Positions 56,745 through 63,950 of a stretch of DNA of 64,000 bases are shown one piece after another. The position numbers were made by a program, and so were the translations under genes. The notes beneath the pieces were generated by a model that did no database searches, was not told where the DNA came from, and was given only the letters and a program-made list of their open reading frames with translations. Position 1 is the first letter of the stretch. Each line of letters begins with the position of its first letter. This stretch comes from a virus: positions 1-64,000 of IMG/VR virus record IMGVR_UViG_3300048908_000307. One strand, 5' to 3'.

Positions 56745-56746
56745 GA

Positions 56747-56977
56747 TCACGCCACCTCCGAGGTGGGCTTGTCGGAAGAGTTGCGGAGCGCCATGACGAC
56801 ATCCCGCGAGATTCGGATCGCGCCCCCGCGTCGGGAGTCGCCTTCGGCTCGCGGCTGTCCGTAGCGGATGGCCGGCAGATCGCCGTTGTCGATCCAGCGG
56901 TAGACCGTCGGCTTGGAGATCCGCAGCAGCACTGCGGTCTCTTGCACGGTGAGCAGGTCTTGAGCCGCAGGCAGCAT
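56747..56977 (-). CDS. Excisionase-like HTH protein
   Basis: The 76-aa product is a MerR/Xis-type HTH (LLTVQETAVLLRISKPTVYRWIDNGDLPAIRYG, then GAIRISRDVVMALR). In Streptomyces integrative elements such proteins act as excisionase. Here it heads the transfer operon, next to the divergent promoter region, and could be the operon regulator or an Xis. The partner integrase, if any, is not adjacent. Confidence 0.72.
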   Translation of the reverse strand: MLPAAQDLLTVQETAVLLRISKPTVYRWIDNGDLPAIRYGQPRAEGDSRRGGAIRISRDVVMALRNSSDKPTSEVA

Positions 56978-57032
56978 CTAGCTCTCCAATCCAGGAGTTG
57001 GGGGTTGGGCTGACATGACCAACTGTGGCAGG

Positions 57033-57164
57033 TCTCTTGAGAGGTTGCAATGTTCTCGCCCGATCGAAGCGGTCTCGTATGCCCCGCCGCCCCTCGTGAA
57101 CTGGGCTTATGGTTGGGAAATTGATGGATGACTCAAGAGACGTTGCGAACTGGAGGAGTCGCGA
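57033..57164. promoter_or_regulatory. Divergent promoter with regulator sites
   Basis: GAGAGGTTGCAA (57039-57050) and, inverted, TTGCGAAC (57143-57150) flank the start region of two divergent operons. They match the GAGAGGTTCGCAAG sites at 47903 and 58530. These look like operators for one of the GntR proteins encoded here. Confidence 0.6.
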
Positions 57165-57698
57165 GTGACGGAAGCGCAGTGGAGCGGGTCATCGACGCCC
57201 TATCTAGGCAGTGGCCAGGGAGACGCGTGGGGAAAGGAAGCCGCAGACCAGGGGCGCACCGGCAGCCAGCGGATCCTGAAGGCGGGGCCGATCGCGGCAA
57301 GCGGGGAGGTCGCCCGGCGACTCGGACTGCCCGAGGGCGCGGCGGTCATCGAGCGGCAGCGCCTGATCCTGCTGGACGGCCGGCCCGTCGAGTTGGCGAT
57401 CTCCTACTGGCCAGCCAGCTGGGCGGCCGAGACCGCACTCGCGCAGCCCGGCAGGATCCGCGGCGGCGCCGTATCGCTACTCGTGGAACTTGGCTACACG
57501 CCCGGCCGCGTCGACGAAGACGTCACCACGCGACCGCCCACCAGCGAGGAGTTCCAGACCCTGAACCTTGCCACTGGCGAGTGGATCCTCTCGATGGCCC
57601 GCACGATCACCACGCCTGGCGGTCGCCCCTACGAGGTGTCAGTCATGGTCAGCCCCGGCCGCATTGGACGGCTCCACTACTCAATGAAGGTCGACTGA
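57165..57698 (+). CDS. UTRA-domain protein lacking HTH
   Basis: The 177-aa product has a UTRA ligand-binding fold (IERQRLILLDGRPVELAISYWPASWA; LLVELGYTPGRVDEDVTTRPPTSEEF; LSMARTITTPGGRPYEVSVMV) but only a short linker where a GntR HTH should be. It sits 1 nt before a full GntR-UTRA gene, so it may form heterodimers with it or sense a ligand. GGAGGAG precedes the GTG. Confidence 0.75.
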   Translation: MTEAQWSGSSTPYLGSGQGDAWGKEAADQGRTGSQRILKAGPIAASGEVARRLGLPEGAAVIERQRLILLDGRPVELAISYWPASWAAETALAQPGRIRGGAVSLLVELGYTPGRVDEDVTTRPPTSEEFQTLNLATGEWILSMARTITTPGGRPYEVSVMVSPGRIGRLHYSMKVD

Positions 57699-57699
57699 C

Positions 57700-58461
57700 A
57701 TGCCAGAACAGCCCGAAGAAGAGACCGTCTGGCCCGTCCAGGACCAGATCGCCGCCTACCTCCGCGACGGAATCCTCAACGGCGACTTCCTGCCCGACAA
57801 GGCCCTCCCGTCAAGCCGCAAGCTGCATGACCAGTTCGGCGCCGCGGCGCAGACCATCAAGAACGCGATGGAAATCCTGGAGCGAGAGGGCCTCGTCTAC
57901 ACCCGCAGAGGCGCCGGGGTCTTCGCCCGCGGGCACCGCCAGCGCACCATGACGCCGGCCGAGTACAAGAATCCGCCGACGGATGGCGGCAAGTACCAGT
58001 GGATCGCCGCGGCCGAACGGAAGGGTATGACGGGGAGGTCGGAACTCCTCGACGTCGAGGAAGTCGTTCCGCCGCGCCTGGTCCGCAATGCGTTCGGACT
58101 CGGCGACGATGGGACCGCGATCTTGCGCCGCCAGGTGATGTACCTCGACGACGAGCCTTGCGAGTTGGTGGAGGTCTACTTCCCGCTCGACTTGGCCAGG
58201 GGAACGCCGATCGCCGAGCGTCGGCGCATCAAGGGTGGGGCGGGGCGAGTGCTGGCCGAGGCGGGGCTCCCGTCTCTCCGGTGCGTTGACAAGGTGGCTG
58301 CCCGGTGGCCGACTCCGCAGCAGCAGAAGGCGCTGAAGATGCCGACGAAGCTGCCCGTGCTGCGCCAGTTCCGCGTGACGTACAGCGTGGACGATCGCCC
58401 CATCCAGGCGGAGTTCATGATCAAGGCGGGTCATCTGTACGAGCTGGAGTATGAGTTCTGA
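57700..58461 (+). CDS. GntR-UTRA regulator (KorSA-like)
   Basis: The 253-aa protein has a GntR winged helix at residues about 10-80 (VQDQIAAYLRDGILNGDFLPDKALPSSRKLHDQFG; AMEILEREGLVYTRRGAGVF) and a UTRA domain at about 95-250. KorSA and relatives repress transfer genes in Streptomyces elements. The position beside the transfer operon promoter fits a master repressor of transfer. Confidence 0.82.
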   Translation: MPEQPEEETVWPVQDQIAAYLRDGILNGDFLPDKALPSSRKLHDQFGAAAQTIKNAMEILEREGLVYTRRGAGVFARGHRQRTMTPAEYKNPPTDGGKYQWIAAAERKGMTGRSELLDVEEVVPPRLVRNAFGLGDDGTAILRRQVMYLDDEPCELVEVYFPLDLARGTPIAERRRIKGGAGRVLAEAGLPSLRCVDKVAARWPTPQQQKALKMPTKLPVLRQFRVTYSVDDRPIQAEFMIKAGHLYELEYEF

Positions 58462-58475
58462 TCACCCCGCCCACC

Positions 58476-58502
58476 AGCCCCGACGCGGACGGCGTCGGGG
58501 CT
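58476..58502 (+). terminator. Terminator after GntR-UTRA gene
   Basis: AGCCCCGACGC and GCGTCGGGGCT form an 11-bp stem with a 5-nt loop, followed by T-rich sequence. Confidence 0.8.
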
Positions 58503-58529
58503 TCGTTGCGTCTGGATGCAAACGAGAGA

Positions 58530-58543
58530 CTTGCGAACCTCTC
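58530..58543. promoter_or_regulatory. Operator CTTGCGAACCTCTC
   Basis: The complement is GAGAGGTTCGCAAG, identical to 47903-47916. CTCTTACAG (58551-58559) nearby resembles the CCTTACAG words of the 47.9-kb region. It lies 62 nt before the GIY-YIG/GntR gene. Confidence 0.6.
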
Positions 58544-58604
58544 AACAAACCTCTTACAGTCGCTCCCGAGAGTGGCTCACGCCACACGCTCAGTTAGGAG
58601 CGGC

Positions 58605-59162
58605 ATGCCCGAAACTCCCGAACGAACCGCGCTCTACCGATACTTCGACGCCAACGACGAGCTGCTCTACGTCGGGATCTCGATCGACCCAGACGGCCGG
58701 CTGAAGGCCCACCGCGACAACCACGAGCCGTGGGTCGGTGAGGCCACCAAGCGCACCGACGAATGGCACGACTCCCGCTCGCTCGCCCTCAGGGCCGAGG
58801 CGGAGGTGATCAAGGCGGAGCGCCCGCGCTACAACGTGAAGCTCAACTACGACGACGCGCCCTTCGATCCCGCCTCGTGGCCCGAGATCGCTGACTTCCA
58901 CAAGGTGCCCGGCATTGCGGAACTGATGCGCACCGAGATCACCAGCGGACGGTGGGCGCCGGGCCAGCGCATCCCATCGCTCCGCACCCTGGGAGAGGCG
59001 GCGGGCGCAAGCATCCGAATCGTCAGCAAGGCCTCGACTCAGCTGCAAAACGAAGGGCTTCTCGACTTGCAGCCGGGGCACGGCGTCTTCGTCGCCCGTC
59101 CCCAGGAGCCTCGCCCGAAGCTGCCGCACAACTTCTTCTGGGAGCTCGGCTTCCCCGGATAA
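58605..59162 (+). CDS. GIY-YIG / GntR fusion protein
   Basis: The 185-aa protein joins two modules. Residues about 8-82 form a GIY-YIG-like nuclease domain (ALYRYFDANDELLYVGISID, Arg near 32, Glu near 65-67 in RAEAEVIKAERPRYNVK). Residues about 104-165 form a GntR winged helix (IAELMRTEITSGRWAPGQRIPSLRTLGEAAG; GLLDLQPGHGVFVA). AGGAG precedes the ATG. It could be a regulator with a degenerate nuclease or a site-specific nuclease guided by the HTH. I know no characterised protein of this layout. Confidence 0.8.
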   Translation: MPETPERTALYRYFDANDELLYVGISIDPDGRLKAHRDNHEPWVGEATKRTDEWHDSRSLALRAEAEVIKAERPRYNVKLNYDDAPFDPASWPEIADFHKVPGIAELMRTEITSGRWAPGQRIPSLRTLGEAAGASIRIVSKASTQLQNEGLLDLQPGHGVFVARPQEPRPKLPHNFFWELGFPG

Positions 59163-59702
59163 GCGAACGGCCGGGCGCCCACCCGCCGACTTCCGGCCGT
59201 CCCGGACTGCACTCCACCGTCTGGCCGCTTTACCGCGAGGGGTAGCGCATCCTATCGCTTCCGCCAAACCGCGTGTTTGCACAGGTGGGAGGCGTCGGGC
59301 ACGGGGGCTGGTTCGTAATCCATTGGCCTGGCCGGCGGCGCGTTTTGATCTAGCGTCATACCCGGTCGACCTCACGACGCCCGCGATTTGGGGGCGCCAT
59401 CGACGAGATCAAGACATCCGCGAGGAGGGGGGAATCGTGATTGGTGAACACGTTCCGATTCGGGCCGAAGCGGAACCCCGAGGCCACAGGCCACATGGGC
59501 CACTCGTTCGATTTCGTCAGTCCGAATCACCTACCCCATCGCTGGGGTAGACACCGGCTTCCGATTCTGACCCTAGTACCCGTTCTGACCAGCTAGGTTC
59601 CATGAAACGCGAACGGCCGGGTGCGTCAACACCCGGCCCGTTCTTCAACCAGCGGTAGCACCCGCTGATCTTCAACCCACTCACGCCAGAGAGAGGTTTC
59701 CC
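59163..59702. other. Non-coding stretch with terminator
   Basis: About 540 bp show no convincing gene. GAACGGCCGGGTG and CACCCGGCCCGTTC (59611-59643) form a terminator hairpin. A short GTG-started frame at 59443 with no good coding pattern was not accepted. Confidence 0.6.
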
Positions 59703-60119
59703 ATGACCTTAGCAATCCCTGCCCCCGCCGTCGCCACCTCCGCACCTGCGGCGTCCGTCACGCCGCGCATCTCCCCCGCTCTCGTGAACGGCCAGCGCGT
59801 CTGGCTGGAATGTCCGTCGTGGTGCACCGAAGATCATGTTGCGGCGAACGAGCGGCACCTGGAGGACGTCTGCCACGGCTCCCGGGCTGCCGATCTGATC
59901 GTGCCGCGGCAGGACGGTTCGGCGCGATTGATGCTGCTGACTCGCCTGATTGCCGGCGACTACGGTTCGGACGAGGACCGTGAACCTCTGGTGACGGTCG
60001 ACGTCGACGACGTGCAGGGCATGTACCTGTCGCCCAAGGAGGCGGACGACTTCGCCGACGGCCTGGTGGCGTTCGCTGAGGAGATCCGGGCGCTGGCCCG
60101 GACTGCGAGGGGCCTGTAG
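59703..60119 (+). CDS. DUF6907-like protein
   Basis: The 138-aa product has a Pro/Ala-rich start and the pattern WLECPSWCTEDHVAANERHLEDVCH, then VTVDVDDVQGMYLSPKEADDFADGLVAF, typical of the Streptomyces DUF6907 family. The CPSWC..H..H set suggests zinc binding. GAGAGAGG precedes the ATG. Function is unknown. Confidence 0.75.
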   Translation: MTLAIPAPAVATSAPAASVTPRISPALVNGQRVWLECPSWCTEDHVAANERHLEDVCHGSRAADLIVPRQDGSARLMLLTRLIAGDYGSDEDREPLVTVDVDDVQGMYLSPKEADDFADGLVAFAEEIRALARTARGL

Positions 60120-60135
60120 TCGCCGCAAGCACGGA

Positions 60136-60170
60136 AGCACCCCCGACTCCGCACTGGAGTCGGGGGTGCT
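60136..60170. terminator. 15-bp stem terminator
   Basis: AGCACCCCCGACTCC and GGAGTCGGGGGTGCT pair perfectly around a 5-nt loop, the strongest hairpin of this region. Confidence 0.85.
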
Positions 60171-60328
60171 GTGCTGTCTAGACCGCCTCGTCGGCCGCGC
60201 CCGCCGCGGCGTGTGGGTTTGCCAGCGGCAGGCCGTGCCCCGGGTGCCGCTCCAGGACCGGACTGTCGCACACGTCCCGTCTGGTTCGCAGCGTGTGGCG
60301 TGGGGGCTTGGGCCCGCACGCTCGCTAC

Positions 60329-60724
60329 ATGGGGGTCATCGAGGAGGGGCCGCGGCGGATCGGCGCCGGGCAGACGTTCACGTGCCCGTTTTGCGGGCTG
60401 CCGCAGGATCGGGTGCCGACACTGGACCACGACTGGGTGCTACTCGAGCCCGACGTCACCGTACTGGCGCACCTCGTGCCGGCGGAACACCGGTGGATCG
60501 TCGTGTCGGACGGCCGGGTCACGGTGTACGGGGTGTGTCCGCCGGTGGCGGAGCAGCGCTGCCGGGTCGAGCACCGGCTGGCGTGCCCGGGGCAGGAACT
60601 GCCGGACCTGTGGCCTTGGCTGACGACGTTGCGGGGCGAGAACAGGCGGGCCTCGGAGCGCCGGGACGACGGGGAGCAGCCGCCAGAGGTGCCGCCGGAC
60701 ATCGAACTGCCGGACGTCGGGTAG
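60329..60724 (+). CDS. DUF6083-like protein
   Basis: The 131-aa product has CPFCGLPQDRVPTLDHDWVLLEP, then VPAEHRWIVVSDGRVTVYG and CRVEHRLACPGQE, the layout of the DUF6083 family common in Streptomyces. Probably zinc-binding. The ATG at 60329 was chosen because the family pattern begins shortly after it. About 250 bp downstream (60725-60972) show no other gene. Confidence 0.65.
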   Translation: MGVIEEGPRRIGAGQTFTCPFCGLPQDRVPTLDHDWVLLEPDVTVLAHLVPAEHRWIVVSDGRVTVYGVCPPVAEQRCRVEHRLACPGQELPDLWPWLTTLRGENRRASERRDDGEQPPEVPPDIELPDVG

Positions 60725-60972
60725 GGGTCCGCAGGCTGTTCCGACTTGCGTGGACGGCTGGCCCTGGAAGCGCCGCTCTCACCCCATCTATCCACACATT
60801 CGTTCGACTAGTCACGCGTTGTCCAGACCTTCACCCGGCCTCTTCCGGCCCCTACCGGAAGCCCGATAGCCTGGTCTATCTGGGGGAAGCGCCGCATGCC
60901 CGTAGATCCGCCGAGTCGCGCCAGGGGGTGGCTCATCTACGGTGAGGGCAGGCGCGAAAGGGGATACTGATC

Positions 60973-61425
60973 ATGGCAACCGTGCGGGATGTCGCGGCTT
61001 ACATACTGGCGAAGGAAGCGCCGATGTCCGCCATGAAGCTGCAGAAGCTCTGCTACTTCGCCTACGGGTACCACCTCGCATGGGAGGACCGGCAGCTGTT
61101 CCCGGAACGCTTCGAAGCGTGGGCGAACGGGCCGGTCGTGAAGGAGCTGTACGCCCGGCATCGCGGCCGGTTCAACCTGGACCGCGGCGACATTGCCGGC
61201 GACCCGACGGCCCTGAGTGACGACGAGCGCGACTCGGTCAACGTGGTTCTCGAGAGCTTCCGCGCCTTCGACGCCCACGAGCTGTCGGCAATGACGCATC
61301 AGCCGGGCCCGTGGCTGGACGCCCGGACGCGGGCCGGCGCGACGGATCTGCAGCGCAGCAACGAAGAGCTGCGGGACGAGGAGATCGCCGACTACTTCGG
61401 CGCGCTTGTGGGCCGCGAGGACTGA
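60973..61425 (+). CDS. Panacea (DUF4065) antitoxin candidate
   Basis: The 150-aa protein matches the Panacea/DUF4065 domain: MATVRDVAAYILAKEAPMS then MKLQKLCYFAYGYHLAWEDRQLFPERFEAWANGPVV and ALSDDERDSVNVVLESF. Panacea is known as a versatile antitoxin domain paired with many unrelated toxins. GAAAGGGG precedes the ATG. The next gene starts 5 nt after its stop, in the toxin position. Confidence 0.85.
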   Translation: MATVRDVAAYILAKEAPMSAMKLQKLCYFAYGYHLAWEDRQLFPERFEAWANGPVVKELYARHRGRFNLDRGDIAGDPTALSDDERDSVNVVLESFRAFDAHELSAMTHQPGPWLDARTRAGATDLQRSNEELRDEEIADYFGALVGRED

Positions 61426-61429
61426 CCGA

Positions 61430-61903
61430 GTGGCCAAAGGGGGAAAACCGAAGAAGAAGCTGCAGGTCCCTTCAGCTCGGGTTGCCGAGCAGAAGCGGAC
61501 TGGCAATCCGTCCTCGCTGCTGCCGAGCTCATCGAGTTCCGACGAGCGGATCTGTTGGCGGTTCACGCATCTCGACCGCGAGGGACCGTGGGGCCTGGCT
61601 CCCCTCGATCACGAGAAAATCCAGGCACTGATCGCCGACATGGTGAAGTTCGAGAACCAAACGATCCACGAGCTGTTCCATCAAGGCGAATGGCCAGGCA
61701 AGTGTCACGACGTGGCGCAGCTACCGAACAAGGTCGCCCTCGATCGGCTTACCGAGCTTGGCCTCCCCGACATGACGAAGATCTGGAAACTCCGCATCGG
61801 CGGCCCCGGTCGTCTCTGGGGCTTCCTGGTTGGACACGTCTTCCACATCATCTGGTGGGACCCGGGCCACGAGGTGTGGCCGTCCAAACTGAAGAACACG
61901 TGA
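61430..61903 (+). CDS. Putative toxin partner of Panacea protein
   Basis: The 157-aa product has a Lys-rich, Ser-rich start and a compact domain: ICWRFTHLDREGPWG, IHELFHQGEWPGKCHDV, ALDRLTELGLPDMTKIWKLRI, and GRLWGFLVGHVFHIIWWDPGHEVWPS. The last pattern resembles RelE/HigB-like folds ending in a strand with D-P-x-H, but this is only by eye. Gene order makes it the likely toxin. The start is a GTG. Confidence 0.65.
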   Translation: MAKGGKPKKKLQVPSARVAEQKRTGNPSSLLPSSSSSDERICWRFTHLDREGPWGLAPLDHEKIQALIADMVKFENQTIHELFHQGEWPGKCHDVAQLPNKVALDRLTELGLPDMTKIWKLRIGGPGRLWGFLVGHVFHIIWWDPGHEVWPSKLKNT

Positions 61904-61909
61904 CGAAAG

Positions 61910-61937
61910 CGCCCCCGCCGGATCCCGGCCGGGGGCG
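61910..61937. terminator. Bidirectional terminator
   Basis: CGCCCCCGCCGG and CCGGCCGGGGGCG pair across a 3-nt loop with one bulge, between the toxin-antitoxin pair and the convergent operon. Confidence 0.75.
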
Positions 61938-61945
61938 TCGTCGTG

Positions 61946-62098
61946 TCACGCCTGCTCCCCGTGGACGGCCGCGTGCACCTCGGCCCATTCGCTGTGGCAG
62001 AGGGCGCAGCCGTCGGTGAGTTCATCGTGGCCGTGTTCCCAGCGGGCGGCGATTTCGTTGAGGCGGTCGACGGCGTCGGGCTCCTCGTCGCCGATCAC
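61946..62098 (-). CDS. 50-aa Cys/His microprotein
   Basis: The GTG ORF reads (V)IGDEEPDAVDRLNEIAARW then EHGHDELTDGCALCHSEWAEVH and a short end, with a C-x2-C-H motif. GTGA overlap with the XRE gene stop supports it. Found by reading the minus strand. Confidence 0.5.
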   Translation of the reverse strand: MIGDEEPDAVDRLNEIAARWEHGHDELTDGCALCHSEWAEVHAAVHGEQA

Positions 62099-62322
62099 GC
62101 GACCTCCAGGGTGTCGTGGGCGAGGCTGATGACGATGCGCAGGCCGCAGACGGCGGCGATGGCTTCGGCCCAGCCGAGGGTGAGGGTGGCGCGCCCGGTG
62201 AGCATGTGGCTCAGATGCTTGGGCGTGAGGTTGAGGCGCCGAGCGATTTCGGCCTGGCTGATCTGGGCGGCGGCGATAGCGGCACGGACTTGGGCGCGGA
62301 GGTCGTCCTCGGCCGTGTTCAC
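62095..62322 (-). CDS. XRE-type HTH protein, 75 aa
   Basis: The product has a lambda-repressor-type HTH (LRAQVRAAIAAAQISQAEIARRLNLTPKHLSHMLTGRATLTLGWAEAIAAVCGL). A GTG start overlaps the previous stop (GTGA). It belongs to the leftward operon that enters from the window edge. Confidence 0.72.
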   Translation of the reverse strand: MNTAEDDLRAQVRAAIAAAQISQAEIARRLNLTPKHLSHMLTGRATLTLGWAEAIAAVCGLRIVISLAHDTLEVA

Positions 62323-63059
62323 GTCCGCTCCCCCGCCGCCGCCTCGAGCTCCCCGACCTGCGCCACGACCCGCTCCAGCTTCCCCAGCAGCACCGGGTCG
62401 GCGAGTCGGAGCCGGGGCCGGTGCGCGGCGATGAGCAAGCGGATCTGGGCGAGGGCGGCCTGATCGCGGATGAGGGCGGCGCGGGTGGCGAGCTGCTCCC
62501 CCGACTCCTGCTCGGCTGCCGCCTGCAGCACGGCCTGCCACCGGTCGTAGCTGGCCGGGGGGATGACGTTGACGGTCTGGTAGCCGATGAGGCTGCCGCC
62601 GACCCGTTCGAGCGAGTACAGGTAGCCGAGGGCCTCGGCGAGGGCGGCGGCGAGCTGGTCGCGGTGCTGCTCGGCTTCCTCGGCGCGTCCGGCGTAGCTG
62701 CCAGCTGCGGCGTCGGCGGACTCGGCTGCCGCCCAGTTGGCGAGGTCGGCGTCGGCGAGTTGGAGGCGCTGCCGCAGTTGGGCGAGGTGACGGTCGCGGA
62801 CGAACAGGACCGTGTCGGCGATCTCGCGGGCTCGGGTGGCAGCGATGGGCTTGGGTAGGTTGTCCATGAGCAGCGGCTGGATGGCAGCGGCGTACTGCTG
62901 CCGGAGCCATTCCGGGTCGGTAATGGTGGCGGGCTCGGTCGCTTCGGTCACGGGTTGGCCTTCCTGAGAGCTCTGTTCGGGTTCTGACGGCCTTTGGGGG
63001 CCGGGTTGGGGTCCTGGTGCTCCGTGCGCCTCCTGGGCGCTCTGGCGGCCGTCTGTCAC
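62319..63059 (-). CDS. Coiled-coil protein, 246 aa
   Basis: A Pro/Gln-rich N-terminal tail (about 1-45) precedes long helices (about 55-135 and 165-240) with heptads (RHLAQLRQRLQLADADLANWAAAES; EEAEQHRDQLAAALAEALGYLYSL). No family is recognised. Coupled to both neighbours. Confidence 0.58.
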   Translation of the reverse strand: MTDGRQSAQEAHGAPGPQPGPQRPSEPEQSSQEGQPVTEATEPATITDPEWLRQQYAAAIQPLLMDNLPKPIAATRAREIADTVLFVRDRHLAQLRQRLQLADADLANWAAAESADAAAGSYAGRAEEAEQHRDQLAAALAEALGYLYSLERVGGSLIGYQTVNVIPPASYDRWQAVLQAAAEQESGEQLATRAALIRDQAALAQIRLLIAAHRPRLRLADPVLLGKLERVVAQVGELEAAAGERT

Positions 63060-63427
63060 GCCGCCACCTCCCCTCGCGGCCCTGAGCGGCCCTGTGCGGC
63101 TCTCGCGGCCCCCCGGACGTCCCGAGCGCCGCCCGCGGCCTCCTGGGCGCCCTGAGGGCCGTCTGAGCCCGTTCGCGGGGGTTCGACGGCCCGCACACCC
63201 GATCCGCCAGCGATAGCCGCGAGTTCAGCGAGGGTGATGTGGCCGTGGAAAATCGCCAGCGCCACAGCGTGGGCACGGTCCTGGGCGCCGAGCACCTTGT
63301 ACGCCTCACCGAGATGGCGGGCGACCGTGTCCGCGCGGATACCGAGACGGCTGCCGGTTTGGGTGCTGGTGCACCCGGCTGCGGCCAGGATGAGAACCTC
63401 CCGCTGCCGGGCAGTCAGCGCCCTCAC
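63056..63427 (-). CDS. LuxR/GerE-type HTH protein
   Basis: The 123-aa product has a LuxR HTH at residues about 3-60 (LTARQREVLILAAAGCTSTQTGSRLGIRADTVARHLGEAYKVLG). A Gly/Ala/Arg-rich disordered tail follows, encoded by a DNA segment with repeated GGCCCT/GGCC words. No receiver domain is present. A GTG start overlaps the previous stop. Confidence 0.72.
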   Translation of the reverse strand: MRALTARQREVLILAAAGCTSTQTGSRLGIRADTVARHLGEAYKVLGAQDRAHAVALAIFHGHITLAELAAIAGGSGVRAVEPPRTGSDGPQGAQEAAGGARDVRGAARAAQGRSGPRGEVAA

Positions 63428-63603
63428 GGCCGGCCCCCCTCGCGCAGCGCCTTGCGTGCCGCCCGCATGTCGGCCGCCGCCATCCGCCGCAGCGCCCGCT
63501 CGATCACCGCGGCCGGCACCTGCCCGGCGTAGCAGGTGGCGAGGATCCGCTCCGACTGGACGGTGAGGAGCTGGCGGGCCTGCGGGCGACGCTGCGGGCT
63601 CAT
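63424..63603 (-). CDS. Small basic helical protein, 59 aa
   Basis: The product (MSPQRRPQARQLLTVQSERILATCYAGQVPAAVIERALRRM...) is basic and helical. ATGA and GTGA overlaps join it to both neighbours. Function is unknown. Confidence 0.55.
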   Translation of the reverse strand: MSPQRRPQARQLLTVQSERILATCYAGQVPAAVIERALRRMAAADMRAARKALREGGRP

Positions 63604-63950
63604 CGGGTGCCGCCGTTGATCGCACGGGCCGCGGCGAGGGCGTGTTCGGTTCTGCCGCGCGTTGCGGCTGCCCGGCCCATCAGCTCGATCAGGCCTGCTT
63701 CGTAGTCGAGCCAGTCGGCGAGGACGAGGCCGACGCCGGGGTGCATAGCGGCGATGTACGCGGCGCACTGGGGGCTCGCTGCATCGGCGACCGGGTAGAC
63801 GGGCTCTCCGGTGTCGGGGTAGGTCCCTTGCGTCACGGTGGTGCCGTCGGCGGCCCAGTCGTTGGAGATGCCGGGGGCGGATCCGACTCCTGAAGCGGTG
63901 GCTCGCAACTTGGCGGCTGCGATGCGCAATTCGTCGGCGGGTGTGGTCAC
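63600..63950 (-). CDS. Actinophage-type hypothetical protein, 116 aa
   Basis: The product has an N-terminal helix (ADELRIAAAKLRATA), a middle AYIAAMHPGVGLVLADWLDYEA, and an Ala-rich C-terminal helix. The MHPGVGLVLADWL pattern is frequent in Streptomyces and actinophage proteins of unknown function. The start is a GTG overlapping the previous stop. Confidence 0.62.
   Translation of the reverse strand: MTTPADELRIAAAKLRATASGVGSAPGISNDWAADGTTVTQGTYPDTGEPVYPVADAASPQCAAYIAAMHPGVGLVLADWLDYEAGLIELMGRAAATRGRTEHALAAARAINGGTR

Noticed and set aside
59443-59595. 50-codon GTG frame in the 59.2-59.7 kb gap
   Set aside because: GGGGGGA lies upstream, but the sequence shows no stable coding pattern, and an alternative frame starting 6 nt earlier is equally open.
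63056-63240. Possible collagen-like segment in the LuxR-type protein tail
   Set aside because: The GPQGAQ-like words do not keep a Gly every third residue; the stretch is better explained by GGCC-rich DNA repeats.
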